From the NCBI GenBank assembly GCA_902702965.1, contig CACRXP010000168.1, forward strand, positions 382,626 to 446,625: a DNA stretch of 64,000 bases. Direction: 5' to 3'. Position 1 is the stretch's first letter; every line of letters starts with the position of its first letter. A model generated the notes under the pieces. That model searched no databases, had not been told where the DNA came from, and worked only from the letters and a program-made list of their open reading frames with translations. This stretch comes from Spirometra erinaceieuropaei. Its lineage: Eukaryota; Platyhelminthes; Cestoda; Diphyllobothriidea; Diphyllobothriidae. This document shows, in pieces, positions 22,251 through 33,387 of this stretch. Both the position numbers and the translations under genes were made by a program.

Positions 22251-24141
22251 CTGTCGTCGCAAGATGATCTGATAAATATTAAAAAGTTGAGAAGTTTCTC
22301 GGGTAGGTTGCTGTGATCCAAGAGCGGCCTTATCCCTACAGGATTCGAGTGAACTTGTAGCGGGCAGCCATCATGTCCGGTCTGACGTCATTATTCAAGA
22401 CCTCGTTGCCCCAAGGTCATTCACCCTTTTGCAGCAAGCCGTTCCAGACGCGCTGACCTAAAGTCTTACGACCGACAGTTCGAACACGCCTGCGTCCGCA
22501 CAGACGCAGCTGCCCATACGGCCGCCTGGACGCACCTCCTCCCTACAACCACAACCTAAGCCACTGAGATACCACCCTTCGGCAAATGCAATGAACAATG
22601 ACTGGACACCATTTGAGCTTGGCCCATGAGCCTACAAAAGTGGCTGCCACCACCGTCCCAAGGACTCTCAGGCATGACTGGACGCAGTCAACACCAGTTC
22701 TGACTTCGCCAGTGTCGCCTGGGAAGACATCTCAAGGTTCTGTGCACAATAAGCCCCTCATTCTGGTGTCTTTCGTCTTCTCCCAACAACACTAGGATTT
22801 GCCCTGATTATATTAGTGCTCGGGCTGCACAGACTCACACCGCCTGGTCACGACATACCTATCTACAGTACCGTGAGCTCAGTAAGCAAAATGAGGCCTA
22901 CGGACCACTCTATTTCAAAGGCCTGCCACCTGACCTGTTTGCTGTGTGGCTCATGCCTTGGCGGATTGTGACACACCCTTAAAGTGCATTTGCAGACCGA
23001 TTTACTTTGAACCAGAGTCATAAAATACATTTATTCCTGACTGTGCGCGAGCTAAGAGGCATCTGCACTTACAGTGTTTACCACCCGAATTATCTTTTCG
23101 GAGCACAAAGCGTTGTCGGCCGCATTATGGATGTGAGGACACGTGCATGGGAGTCAACGTTAAACCAACACGCAAACAGACTGGGCAATTATCTTACGCC
23201 ATGCATTTCAATGAACACTTCCCCTGCTACTCCGCGAGTACCTTCTTGACTGAATACTTAAGCCCATTAAGTGGTCGGTGCCATTAAGCATAAAGGCCTT
23301 CGACAGAGACCTTGAGTGAGTCTCCGTGCGCGTTCGCATTCTCGTGTTCCTCACTGACCTCCCTCCCAACTACCTCCATATAGGAACTGTTATACGAGAC
23401 TCTTCGAAGTTCCTCTGTTCAAGCTATGCAGACGGGTTCTGATCACTCCTCTAGAGCGGGGACGACGAAGTGTCTTTGTTTAAGCGTCATTAGTATCGCC
23501 TACGGCATCGTCGACGGAAACGCTCTTAAAAGTTGTCATTATAGTTTTAAAGAAGCATTCTGTCCCCCTATCCGTCCGACGAAGCCTAAAACATCATCAA
23601 GATGGCTGAATCTCCGAAGATTATGAAGCCGTTTTCTTTGACGGTAGTAAGACTTTTGACGGAAATATCATCGTAAGTTTGTGGATAAGCTTCAGAACCA
23701 TTGACCGACAGGCGAGACAGTTAAAAGAGTAAGATGGTTCGTGCATTCAAGACCTCTCGTGCAGGTGTTGTCGCAGAGACTCTCCAGGACCGGTGTTAAA
23801 AGCATTTAGTAGTTTATTTCTAAAACAGCGAACCACTTGAGCTATTTTAAAATGATCACCTACTCCTGATTTTAATGCATTTTCTATATAACACATAATC
23901 GAGATAAAAGGAAATTAAACACCAACGGTGAAAGACTCTAACCTCTTGCAAATAATCCCCACTCGTACATGAGACCGTGTTTAAGCATAATTTCAGGAGA
24001 TAACATTATTCCGTGTGCTGATTCCACATCGAACTTAGGGATATTAATTGCCCATAACCAGATGTGCCCCAAACAGTACATGAAACGCAAGTTAATGTAC
24101 TCAAGGACATTGCCCCGTCTATTAGGTGGAATGCAATATCA
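22251..24141. other. No gene recognised
   Basis: Short open frames only, none with a domain I recognise. The C-rich stretch at 22480-22900 may be old element sequence, but I could not align it to any copy in the window. Confidence 0.35.
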
Positions 24142-24657
24142 CTAAAGGAGACCTTTTCCCGTCAAATTCAAACGATGGGCAAAATTTTCAGAGTTGACTA
24201 ACGGGATGTGATAAATTATGTTTGTTTGTTGTTCTTTGGAGGTAGGATCCTTGAGTCGAGATAGTACTGCACGTAGTGAGGATGCTGGTTTGTGTGCAAT
24301 ATACGTACTCAAACGCTTTAACTGTCGGGCGACTACTTCGGAGGTTTCCTGCATATAAGGCAGAGGTAAGAATCTTTGTGCCACTCTTTCTCCGATATGG
24401 GTGGGGTCTTGAGGTTGTACTTGGTACCTGTGACGGTACTTTGCAAAACTCCATGGACATCCGCTAGATCGTAACAACTGAACCAGGCGGGCGAACTCTT
24501 TCCTAAAGAGATAACTGCTGTTGTAATTACCGTAGGCCCGGCGGAACCGAGTTTCGGACGCAACTTCTTTTGTAAATCGCTGGGTGGCTGCTTTTATGAT
24601 TGAGAATGATCTCATAGTCAATTCCTTTCCTATGGACGCACGTTGCAAGTCCACCAC
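24142..24657 (-). pseudogene. Penelope-like RT thumb/C-terminal region
   Basis: An open frame of 171 codons on the minus strand, the longest remnant of this element. YMQETSEVVARQLKRL and AHKPASSLRAVLSRLKDP correspond to the Penelope family segment between RT and the endonuclease (family pattern LPY-x-x-G-x-SE...AHKP-x-x-x-LR). It ends just after YHIPLV, where the family continues into the Cys-rich GIY-YIG domain, so the 3' part is lost. Confidence 0.7.
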
Positions 24658-25470
24658 CGTTTTATCTTTGCATTCTCACGTCCAGAAACGACAGACCGCC
24701 TCTTACTGCTTTTTCACGGGTAAATGTATGCCTGAGAAGACATCATTTAGCCTCCGATGCAGCCTTTCGACCTTGCAGTTCTTTATTGTGACAAATGTGT
24801 CATTTACACAGCGAGGCCATATTTCTGGTTTAAGAATTTGTACCATCTCCTCTCCTAGCCGCTACAATGCTGGTTCGGCGAGTAGTCCTGGTATTGGCGA
24901 GCCCATTGCGATTCCCTTTACCCTTTGGTGGTATTTATTGTCGAACTGATAGTAGTTCTTAAGGCAGAGTTTGAGCAGTTACGTAACATGCTGCGTTGGA
25001 ATCTCATCAGGGTTATCCTGAGCGTTGGGTTGCGCATTCAATTGCCAAATCGTGTGATATAGAAGAAAATAATGTAGCGGTGCGAGAAAATATAACATAC
25101 GTATCAGCACTTAATATGAAGCCATGGGTCCTATGGAGGAAGCCATGAGATGTGTCAATGCCATAGTCAGATCTATGATTGTCTCCTTCACATGCTTGTA
25201 AGTAGGTGATCCAGTGAGTGGTATTATGCTCCCCAGTGATGCATCTACTTTCAGTACTTCTGCAAGGCCACATGTGTGTGATACGGGGATCACTGAGGGT
25301 CATAACTTCGGAGTCATCTGGACTTATAACTTTCAGACGAGCGAGGTCATTAGCCTTTTTTCCTGGTGGCTACAGCTTTCTTTTTATCACGTCTTCGGCG
25401 AGATAACAGGACATTTTATCAGCAACATACCCAGTTTAAGTTGTGTGCCTATATCGTGTTACAATTAAAA
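24142..25470 (-). mobile_element. Penelope-like element RT, minus strand, degraded
   Basis: Read on the minus strand from about 25300 down, the order is that of a Penelope-like RT: a GLAEVLK...GSPTYKHVK segment (25285-25185; family form is YGLPKVHK...GSPTY), GIAMGSPIPGLLAEPALQRL (about 24915-24855), the motif C region WPRCVNDTFVTIK (24830-24795; family Y-V-D-D is CVND), then the 171-codon frame 24657-24142 with LPLPYMQETSEVVARQLKRL, AHKPASSLR and YHIPLV. That is the thumb region leading to the GIY-YIG endonuclease. No GIY-YIG was found downstream. Several stops and frameshifts. Confidence 0.75.
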
Positions 25471-25473
25471 AGT

Positions 25474-25522
25474 CAATTTTGCAAACATGTGTTTTTGGTA
25501 ACTCGTCATCAGGCCAAAACAG
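25474..25522 (-). ncRNA. Possible degenerate hammerhead-like motif upstream of the Penelope-like RT
   Basis: On the minus strand GCCTGATGACGAGTTACC is followed by AAAAACACATGTTTGC. It has the CTGATGA core, a 2-bp stem II (CG/CG would need the missing G), an AACA/TGTT stem III and a partly paired stem I (GC, TTT/AAA). The GAAA core reads AAAA, so it is probably inactive. Its place just 5' of the RT remnant fits Penelope-like elements, which often carry such motifs in their terminal repeats. Confidence 0.35.
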
Positions 25523-25814
25523 TTACATAGAAGTTGAAAATTTGCGAAGTTACAGGGTTTAAAAGTGATTAAGTGGCTATTAACGCTCATCGTCCACACG
25601 CCATTCGCATGATGAGGCGTGTTATGGCGTGGTCGGCGTGTTATCGTCATTGACTCAAGAGGGCGAGGGGAGAGGTACATGGGCTGTACTAGCTGAGTGT
25701 GCAGCCTGACGTGTCGAAGATAATGTGAAATATGACAATATAATAGACCCTGTCGACGGCAAGGATGTAAAGATCGCTGGTTTGATGTAATAGAGTTCTC
25801 CTGTCTAGTTAAGT

Positions 25815-26302
25815 GTTATTTTTTCAGGCAAATATACGTTTAGTATATATTGAGCCCGCCATTATTACCCCCTCGGGAAGTCCGTTCCAAACAGCAACAA
25901 TCCGCTGCTTAAACGGGTGCCTACGAACATCCATGACGAATAGGGTCCTTCGAATGTGAAGAGCTCATCAGAGTGCAAGACACATTCCCGATTCCTCACA
26001 ATCTGATAGGTCTCTATGAGATCTTCTCGGATCTGCCTGTATTCAAGGGAAATGTTGAAATGCATCAAGTTTGCATTTGTATGAACCCTTTCCAAAACTA
26101 GGGGCGTCATGCCAGCATTTCACCTTTCATTTGCAAACGAATGAAGGCCACATATACCTTTTCAAATCACTTCGTAGCCTTATCTACGAAAGTTCTATTA
26201 ATCGAGGAAACCACATCAGAAACACCTTTAGCCGTCACGCGCATTCAGAGGAGGGCTTCTGGGATGACGACCTTGTGATTCTAATGTCTTTTTATGTACC
26301 TA
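25815..26302 (-). mobile_element. CR1-like LINE fragment, minus strand, 3' part (left of gypsy insertion)
   Basis: Minus-strand frames give SSINRTFVDKATK and FEKVYVAFIRLQMKG (26190-26120), then ISLEYRQIREDLIETYQIVRNRECVLHSDE (26055-25970), and after a shift RRHPFKQRIVAVWNGLPEGV (25930-25860). This is the CR1-type C-terminal region. It is the downstream continuation of 28192-27961, separated from it by the gypsy element. Confidence 0.75.
26299..26302. other. 4-bp target-site duplication CCTA, left
   Basis: CCTA directly precedes the LTR terminus TGTGGCGG at 26303. The same CCTA follows the other LTR at 27961-27964. Perfect 4-bp duplication. Confidence 0.8.
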
Positions 26303-26803
26303 TGTGGCGGTCAAGGATGTGAGATCGACTTAAAACCACGCACAATAAGTTCGTTTCGTCTACTGTCAGAAGGCAGGGAGCTGTGAGGACTAGTTTATTC
26401 TGTACACAGGGCAGGTTGCCGTAAGTTGGCGGTTTGCATGCAACAGAGAAAAGCGTCCGTTCGCAGAGGGCGTCAGTCGCGGTGTGTCTTGTTAACGCGA
26501 GTGTGTGTGTCTAAGTTAGCAGGAGGGGGTGACTGTCTGCGTGGTGGTCGTGTGATTGGACTAATTAGGGGACGAATGGAGGGCGCATACTCACAAGGCC
26601 TCACGGGAATCAAGCCAAAGCGTTCGACGCGCGTTAGGCGATACTAGTTTTTGAGTGCAGCCGGGGTTCACTGCAGCTGGACCGCAGGTGTCCCAGTTCT
26701 AGCCGGCGAGGGTGGTCGTGCGTCAGCGGCCTGTCAGCGCTTATCGCGGTCATCGACCGACAAAACGGAGCCGGAGAAAAGGGGGGCTGGAGCGGCTGCT
26801 ACA
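26303..26803 (-). repeat. 3' LTR of gypsy element (501 bp)
   Basis: On the + strand it starts TGTGGCGGTCAAGGATGTGA and ends AGCGGCTGCTACA. The boundary inside the element is set by the adjacent polypurine tract, and outside by the CCTA duplication. It matches 27512-27960 with a constant offset of 1157. The differences are near 26438, 26503 and 26689. A diverged solo copy lies at 56865-57363. Confidence 0.9.
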
Positions 26804-26816
26804 ACCCCCCCCCCAG
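26804..26816 (-). promoter_or_regulatory. Polypurine tract of gypsy element
   Basis: Ten consecutive G residues on the minus strand (C run 26805-26814 on +) stand one base before the LTR end TGTAGCAGCC. This is the standard place for the plus-strand primer of LTR retrotransposons. Confidence 0.75.
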
Positions 26817-26845
26817 ACACCAAACGAAGTGAAGGCGTCGACATG

Positions 26846-27441
26846 CTAACCAGCCACAAACCTGTCGGGCCAGTGGACGTGACGGCCAGATCGTGTGCGG
26901 CGAACCGGAGGGGGACTGTCGCCAGAAGGTGGAGGCACCACTGTTTGCGGCGGGGCACAGTGTTGGGGTGAGGAAAGGTCACTGTCGTCGATGTAGGCCG
27001 GCTTGACGCGATCAATGCTGACTGTGTTGGTCTTGCCGTTGCGGTCGATGACAACGTCTTTGTCAGATCGACGAAGGACTTTATACGGCCCGTCATAGGG
27101 TGGTTGGAGTGGTCGTCGGACAGCGTCATGCCGAACCAAGACGAAATCGCACTTATCCAGGTCGGGAGGGATGAAGGAATTGGCCGGTGACGCCCGAGGG
27201 GGCGTTGCGCAGAGATTGCGCATGGCACTGCGTAGTCGCTCCACATAACTGCAAGGTTCAAAAAACGTTAGCGTGTTTGAAGGAGAAACTAACTCACCGG
27301 GCAGTCGTAGGGAGGTTCCGTAGACAAGATCAGCTGCAGTGCAACCGATGTCGGCCTTGAGAGTGGAACGGAGGGACAACAGCACCAGGGGAAGGTATTC
27401 AGACCATCGGGAAGGATCGGGCTGGGCCATAAGGGAAGTCT
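26846..27441 (-). CDS. Gypsy integrase C-terminal region (5' end lost in gap)
   Basis: About 198 codons are open on the minus strand, entering from the gap at 27441 and ending with a stop at 26846. The start shows the end of the catalytic core (LPLVLLSLRSTLKADIG, then AADLVYGTSLRLPGELV). Residues 95-150 form the C-terminal GPY/F module (a CDFVLVRH lead, GPYKVL, then a basic and hydrophobic strand pattern). The protein ends in a Pro/Arg-rich tail, RTRSGRHVHWPDRFVAG. No disabling change is seen, which agrees with the young LTRs. Integrase inserts the element cDNA into the genome. Upstream pol domains cannot be seen. Confidence 0.85.
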
Positions 27442-27511
27442 NNNNNNNNNNNNNNNNNNNNNNNNNNNNNNNNNNNNNNNNNNNNNNNNNNNNNNNNNNN
27501 NNNNNNNNNNN
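27442..27511. other. Assembly gap (70 N)
   Basis: The gap falls inside the gypsy element. By LTR alignment the second LTR should begin at 27460, within the Ns, so the gap hides the LTR-internal junction, the primer-binding site and probably gag-pol. The N count is likely nominal. Confidence 0.95.
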
Positions 27512-27960
27512 TTCGTCTACTGTCAGAAGGCAGGGAGCTGTGAGGACTAGTTTATTCTGTACACAGGGCAGGTTGCCGTAAGTTGGCGGTTTGCTTGCAA
27601 CAGAGAAAAGCGTCCGTTCGCAGAGGGCGTCAGTCGCGGTGTGTCTTGTTAACCCGAGTGTGTGTGTCTAAGTTAGCAGGAGGGGGTGACTGTCTGCGTG
27701 GTGGTCGTGTGATTGGACTAATTAGGGGACGAATGGAGGGCGCATACTCACAAGGCCTCACGGGAATCAAGCCAAAGCGTTCGACGCGCGTTAGGCGATA
27801 CTAGTTTTTGAGTGCAGCCGGGGTTCACTGCAGCTGGACCGGAGGTGTCCCAGTTCTAGCCGGCGAGGGTGGTCGTGCGTCAGCGGCCTGTCAGCGCTTA
27901 TCGCGGTCATCGACCGACAAAACGGAGCCGGAGAAAAGGGGGGCTGGAGCGGCTGCTACA
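27512..27960 (-). repeat. 5' LTR of gypsy element (visible 449 bp)
   Basis: Identical to 26355-26803 except for three substitutions. It ends GGCTGCTACA at 27960, followed by the duplicated CCTA. The first ~52 bp are hidden by the gap. Confidence 0.9.
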
Positions 27961-28192
27961 CCTACACTTGACAGGCATCGTCCGTAAAGAAAGTATTAAT
28001 GGCCATTTTCATCTGCCCATTCTTTTTGTTTTGAGCCTTTTTGAGAGTCCGTTTATTTGTTTTGAAGTTGATCGTTCGCCATACATTGTTGTCGTCCGCA
28101 AACGCGACTCTCTCGCAGGCAAGACCATTCATGATAGTGTGGTGCTCACTGATCAGGTCACGAAGCATGCTCGTCTCGTTTTGCCTTGGCAC
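27961..28192 (-). mobile_element. CR1-like LINE fragment, minus strand, RT motif C region (right of gypsy insertion)
   Basis: The minus-strand frame 28192-27962 contains ERVAFADDNNVWRTINFKTN. This is the FADD box with the K/N-V-W-R-T-I continuation seen in CR1-type RTs, followed by a Q-M-K-M motif (family W-Q-M-x-F/N). It stops at the gypsy TSD, and the downstream part of the RT and the C-terminus reappear at 26302-25815. Without the 1.66-kb insert the two halves form one degraded element. Confidence 0.65.
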
Positions 28193-29326
28193 TCAAGCTC
28201 GAAATCACGTGGTGACTAGTAGCATTTGCTACTAATGGAATACCGACAGAAACAAATGAGGCTGGAATGGCCATTTATAGCTTCTTAGCCGTATTAGCCG
28301 ATCACACACATCCTCGTGTGTGGACCACTTGAGATTTTGATTCATGACCGCTGGTCACTGATCGTATCACAATCATCGTGCCGTGTCCCTCTGGTGGGCC
28401 ACGCCGTATATTTGTTGCACCTGCACGGTGACTGGATCGAATTCCGACAGGCGTTGTCGGGAATGCGCACTTATAACAAATGCCGTAATTGGGTGCATAG
28501 CGGCACATTCCAGTTCAGGCCAACGCCGAGCTAGTTGGTGTCCGAACCACCCCCTTTTCAGTATAACTCAGTACATATAAAGGAGATGGGCAAAACCTTT
28601 AAAAACCCTACCAATAGACATGCGCACAAAAAGATGTTCGTATGTCCACACAGGTATACGGGTACATTGTGTCAGTTCTTGTTGAGTAAACAGATTGCCA
28701 TCAAGTCTTCATTTAAATGTTTGCATGTTTTCCTTCAGAACAACCGAATTACGTGGTTTGTACCCTTCTCAAGTCACCGACTGGGAGAAAACTTTGGCTT
28801 GTGCTTAAAATTTAGTACATTTTATCCTCAACTTGTATTGGTGGCCTCAGAAACTTGTTCTTCGTGTCTGTTCTAAGTGATCAGCCCATTTAAGCACATA
28901 GTCTACTCCCCTGAAGCGTTTGCGGACCATGATCACTTCCTCTCTGTAAAAAGAACAAAATTAAGCCTTTCTGTTGTTTCTCATAAGGTGGCCATTTCAG
29001 TTTGCTGACTGTTTTGGTCGCTGTTCGTTAAACGTTGTCCAAGACAGTGTGGTCTTGATTCATCCGGGAGAGTCACGCCTGAACGGAACGTTCTTACACC
29101 GGCCGGATAAATGTTTGAAAAACTTGACCAAAATGCTTTCGTTTTTTCCCTCCAGTCACATGAATATTTATTAATTGCATACCCCAGTCTTATTCCTTTG
29201 TTTTAATTTATCTATTTCCATGAGGTTGTCTTCACAGTACGCTAGCACCTTTTTAAAGGAGCTTAAACCCTGCGAAATTTCTGCATCGATTTTCCGCCTC
29301 CTGATCATGACTCCAGTGGTTGCACT
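28193..29326. other. No gene recognised
   Basis: Possible old LINE sequence, but no motif convinces me on either strand. 28974-29320 may be the 5' leader of LINE C. Confidence 0.35.
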
Positions 29327-29559
29327 TTGCGGCCAATTTGTCGTTTCTGCGATTGTCCTGCGTTGGCGTTCTCACGCTCCCAAACGCAACGAACTCACCG
29401 TGCCAGCAGCAGTTACACTCTGACAACTTGTCCTGTTTCTCGTCCTTCCTCGCTGGCCTTCCCACGCTCGTATCAACAAAGGCCAATTTTTCGAAAGCAA
29501 CATCGCTGTGGATGGCAAGTTGCGCTTAAACTCCAGCCTAATAACAAGTTGTCAATCCC

Positions 29560-30176
29560 GGGTTTTCTATCGACTAACTGTCGATCGATATTTAACAAAG
29601 CCCATGATTTGGAATTACTTCTGTCAACCAAAGAACATGGCAAAACAGGAGTAATTTGCCTTCATGAGACGTGGTTGAATAGCCATATTGACTCGGAATT
29701 AATCACTACTTCGACATTTCGTTGTTTTCGAAATGATAGAGCATCTCCAACAGGCAGTAGAGGTGGAGGAGTGGCCATTTTTGTCAATCAAGACTGGTGT
29801 ATAAATTGTAAGCCCCTGTTTTCATATTCTGCTGATTTAATTGATGTAATTGCTGTTATCTGTAAGCCCCATTTGTTAAATAGCTTTAAGGGTATTATAT
29901 TTGTCAGTATTTACATCCCGCCTTCCACAAATGAAGGCTCTCTGGGCCGTTTTTTGACTTCCTCACACAAAAACTTGCTTCATTATCCTCAGACCATCTT
30001 ATTCTTTTGTGCGGCTATTTTAACCGTGTGAGTTTTCGGTCCATTACCCTTCTGGGTTTTGATGATCTTGTTTCATTCAATACACGGGCTGATGCCCCTC
30101 TTGATCACATCTTGACCAATTACCCAAAGCTTTTTGTATTAAAAATAGAGCTCCACTCTCCGGGTCTGATCACTCA
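29560..30176 (+). pseudogene. APE endonuclease of LINE C
   Basis: Motifs: FLSTNCRSIFNKAHDLELLL, ICLHETWLN (catalytic Glu), GSRGGGVAIFVNQDW and FVSIYIPPST. After a shift near 30000 comes LLCGYFNRVSF (family GDFN: the Asp is Tyr), then LDHILTNYPK, and after a second shift near 30145 SGSDHSVLLGLP with the terminal catalytic His. Two frameshifts and the Asp-to-Tyr change make it inactive. Confidence 0.82.
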
Positions 30177-31889
30177 GTGCTACTAGGACTTCCAAAAGTC
30201 TATTCCACCTCTAAGCGTCAACTGCTTACAAAACCCGAGAGGAAAATTACTGTTCGAGACACATCCGTAGATAAGATCCACTTACTGCAGAGTTCAATTA
30301 CTAGTACCATCCCAACTTTTCTAGCACTGCCAAATGCTGAATTATGCTCTAATTATCTTACGCTATTTTTGAATCACATTTTTGATATTTGTTGTCCCCG
30401 TGAAACTGTTATGGTCAGGCCTGACAGAATCTCCTCACCATACCTCAAACACTTGAGGCGTCGCAAAGAAGCCTTATACAAACTAGGTCAGCGTGACAAG
30501 GTGAAGGATATCAATGTTTTAATAAAGAACGAAATTGCCAGACTTAACGGTTTATTCGTTAGTCAACTTTTTTCTACTTCATCCACCCCCTCCTCTCCTT
30601 TTCCTTCTGCTGAACTGTGGAGGAATCTCAAGCGTCTCACTGGTCAACGTAATATACTTGAACCCATTGACGTAGATTTAAACACTTTAAATCGGAATTT
30701 TATCTGTACTTCTAACGACTCCCCTTCTCGCCCAAACGAAATTTACCTACCACCATGTGACTTTACTCCTGTGACTGTGAAGACAATGGAACAACATCTC
30801 AAAATGATTCGCGGGTCAACGGCGGCTGGGCTGGACGGTGTCTCTCCTTTTCTCCTTAAGTCTTGCTGTTCGCAGATAGCTCCCGTCTTGACCCACCTTA
30901 TTAATCTATCCTTCATAGAGTCCAAGATTCCTGACGCCTGGCGTACAGTAAGAATTACTCCAATCCCTAAAAAATCTTTAACTTTTGCTCCTAAATCTTT
31001 CCGTCCTATTGCCTGCTCTTCTGCACTCCTCAAACTTACTGAACGAGTTGCATTAGATTCCCTTAAGTACTCCTCCGTCAATTTTTCTGATCCTCTACAA
31101 TTTGCACACAAGGCAAAGCGTAGCACCTTGGATGCTGTTGCTTTAGTTGTTCATTCAGCTTTGAGAGACTTAAACAAGGGATGCCGTGCATATGCATGCG
31201 CTTTTCTCGACTAATCATCCGCCTTCAACACTATTCCGCGCCAACTCCTCCTGACCAAAGCAGCTGCGTGCGACACTCCGAGCTGGGTTGTCTCTTGGCT
31301 TAGAGATTATTTTTCCTGCCGCACTCAGTTTGTCCAGTCGGGAAAGAGAAAATCTGCTATTCTTCCAAATGATTGTGGAGTTCTACAAGGTTCCATCTTA
31401 TCCCCTCATCTTTTCTCCCTACATACTGATGATTTGAGATCGCCAAACGACTGCCTGTATGTTAAGTATGCCGATGACATGGTCATAGGCCACCCACTCA
31501 AAAACCTGAATCACCTACAGTCTTTAAAGGATGGCTTAGATCACGTCTCCGCATGGTCTTCGAATAATGGACTCCTACTCAACAATCAGAAATCAGTACA
31601 GTGTGTGTTTCGATTGCGACCCTCTCCCATTCCTGAACCTTTGGATATTCTTCCCAATGAGGTATCCTCTTTCCGGTACCTAGGTGTTACTTTATCCTCA
31701 AATCTCTCTTTCTCTCTTCATATGGAAACCCTTTTAACAAAAATTCAAAAACTTGTTTATTACATTCGTCGTCTACGTTCATATCACACACCCCAGTCCT
31801 TAATCTGGCGATTCATAGATGGCTGTATTCTTCCACTCATTCTTTATTGTTCTCCAGTTATTTTTCCAGCTTTACTTAAAAAGATCTAA
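30177..31889 (+). pseudogene. Reverse transcriptase of LINE C
   Basis: Frame 3 is open 30177-31211. It covers the linker, KMIRGSTAAGLDGVSPFLLK (motif 0/1), ITPIPKKSLTFAPKSFRPIA (motif 2), DPLQFAHKAKRSTLDAV and motif A CAFLD. A TAA at 31212-31214 follows the catalytic Asp directly (Tyr expected). The same frame continues SSAFNTIPRQLL, GVLQGSILSPHLFSLHTDDL (motif B) and KYADDMVIG (YADD at 31467-31478), then FRYLGVTLSSN, to TAA at 31887. Only the single stop interrupts the catalytic core. Confidence 0.87.
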
Positions 31890-32200
31890 TTATTTTTAAA
31901 CGTGTCATTCGAATGCTCGCCTCTGCTGCTGGTGTTTCCTATCATCTTTTAGTTGATATCATCGTGCAGCGACACTTCAACTCGGTGGAGCAATTCGCTG
32001 ACCGAATTCTGAATGACACCGTCCATCCCCTTCATAATGAGTTAATGGCTGCGAAATCCTTACGCCCCATGCGTCGATGCTTCCGCCACATCCCTTGCCG
32101 CACTTCGGCCTATCGGAATTCCATTCTGCCATTTCTAGCCCGGTATCTCACCTGCAAAGATGTTGAAAAACAAAAACTAAAACTCGATCTTGCACCTTAA
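31880..32200 (+). pseudogene. C-terminal domain of LINE C
   Basis: After a missing base in the A5 run at about 31877 the sequence reads on in another frame: DLIIFKRVIRMLASAAGVSY, then LRPMRRCFRHIPCRTSAYRN and SILPFLARYL, stop at 32198-32200. The R-C-R-T-x-x-Y-R-x-S-x-x-P motif is the usual end of jockey/CR1-group ORF2. Confidence 0.8.
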
Positions 32201-32345
32201 AGTCCTTTTTTCTTCATATATAATCATGTCCACCTGTCTGTCCAAAACCTGTTAATCTCTATGGTAATCACTGTGTACTGGAGAACCGTTTTTGCTGAAA
32301 GTTTTGAAAGTTATTTTCAAAATAAAGCAGTCCTCTCTCTCTAAA

Positions 32346-33387
32346 GGAAGAATCTCCTGATGGCTCTCAGGACACACATGGCGTTTTTGGCTATCTTGGA
32401 TCAGTGAGATGATGGTTTAAGAGTGGACGTTATCCACACACCTACGTCCCTACACTCGTTTAGTGGCCGAGTTGGCAATCTACTGTGGAATACTGGTATT
32501 CGAACCTTATGATTTCTCAACTAGACCCAGTCGGATGACTTGGCACGTGGTGAAATCAAGGTTATGGAGCCAGTCCTCTTACCACTGATGCGATAGACCC
32601 AAAGTATTTCGCAAGATTAGCATGATCTCTGGTTTTTCTATTAAATACCATATCTTCAGGTCGTCGTTGAAACTTAATTTCTCTCAGGCCAGGCAATCAA
32701 AACTGTCCTTCACCTATAAAGAAACGCAGAATGAGATCCTGAACGTTCCCCTGCGGAACCGCATTGTAAATGATTTGACATTCTAGTTTGTCGCAATAAA
32801 TACAAACACGCTGATGTCTGTCTGAGAGAAAGTTGGTCAACCATCTGTTGCGAACTCCGCCGTCCAATTTGTATCCCTAGACGTCGCTATTTTCAGGTGT
32901 ACTTTCTCATCAAACTCGGATAAGAGATTCGTCTAATCCAAATAATCGGTTAACTTATTTTCCCGATAATCCTTCAGACAAAGAAGCTGGTCCGAATTGC
33001 GTTTTGCATTATTTACGTGTTCGAAGATATTTTTCGGATTTATTCATATTCTTCTGCTTATTTCTGTCTCAAATATTGTTCGTTTTCTCCCGAGGAGATC
33101 CCGACACCTATTTAACGGTTTCATAAATTTCGTGAAATATTTGTACTATTTGCAACTGACATGTCTCTTCTATGGTTCTCTTTTCTTATTGAAATTCTGT
33201 TTTATTTCTGATTTCACCCACTCGGACCGGAAGACCATCAAAGCGGGAAGTAATGCTCTATCAAGTGCTAAGTCAAGTGCATACCGGGCTGCGCTTGAGT
33301 CAGGCATATGTGCAGGATTCCAGTCTATCTCACACAGTAATTATTTCATTATGAAATTCTTCCCTTCCCACACATTTATTTCTTTTA
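32346..33387. other. No gene recognised
   Basis: AT-rich DNA. A weak tRNA-like segment occurs at 32455-32515 (GTGGCCGAGTTGGCAA and GTATTCGAACCTT), perhaps an old SINE head. No exon evidence. Confidence 0.35.

Larger units (their letters stand above)
26303..27960 (-). mobile_element. Ty3/gypsy LTR retrotransposon, minus strand, interior mostly in an assembly gap
   Basis: Two LTRs in the same orientation flank a short interior. On the minus strand the order is 5' LTR (27960 downward), gap 27442-27511, integrase C-terminus, polypurine tract, 3' LTR. Ends are TG...CA, bordered by CCTA duplications. The visible 449 bp shared by the LTRs differ at three positions and show no indels, so insertion is recent. 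Gag, protease, RT and RNase H are not in the assembled sequence: either the 70-N gap stands for several kb or the interior is deleted. The integrase style recalls CsRn1-type elements of flatworms (inference). Confidence 0.88.
29327..32345 (+). mobile_element. Jockey/CR1-group LINE C, nearly complete coding region, inactivated
   Basis: Endonuclease (29560-30180), RT (30180-31690) and C-terminal domain (31690-32200) lie in order, then a 3' UTR with AATAAAG at 32323 and a short TCTC tail at 32335-32342. Lesions: frameshifts near 30000 and 30145, TAA at 31212-31214 inside RT motif A, and a 1-nt loss in the A run near 31878. Base composition is more AT-rich than LINE A, showing a different family. 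Confidence 0.85.
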
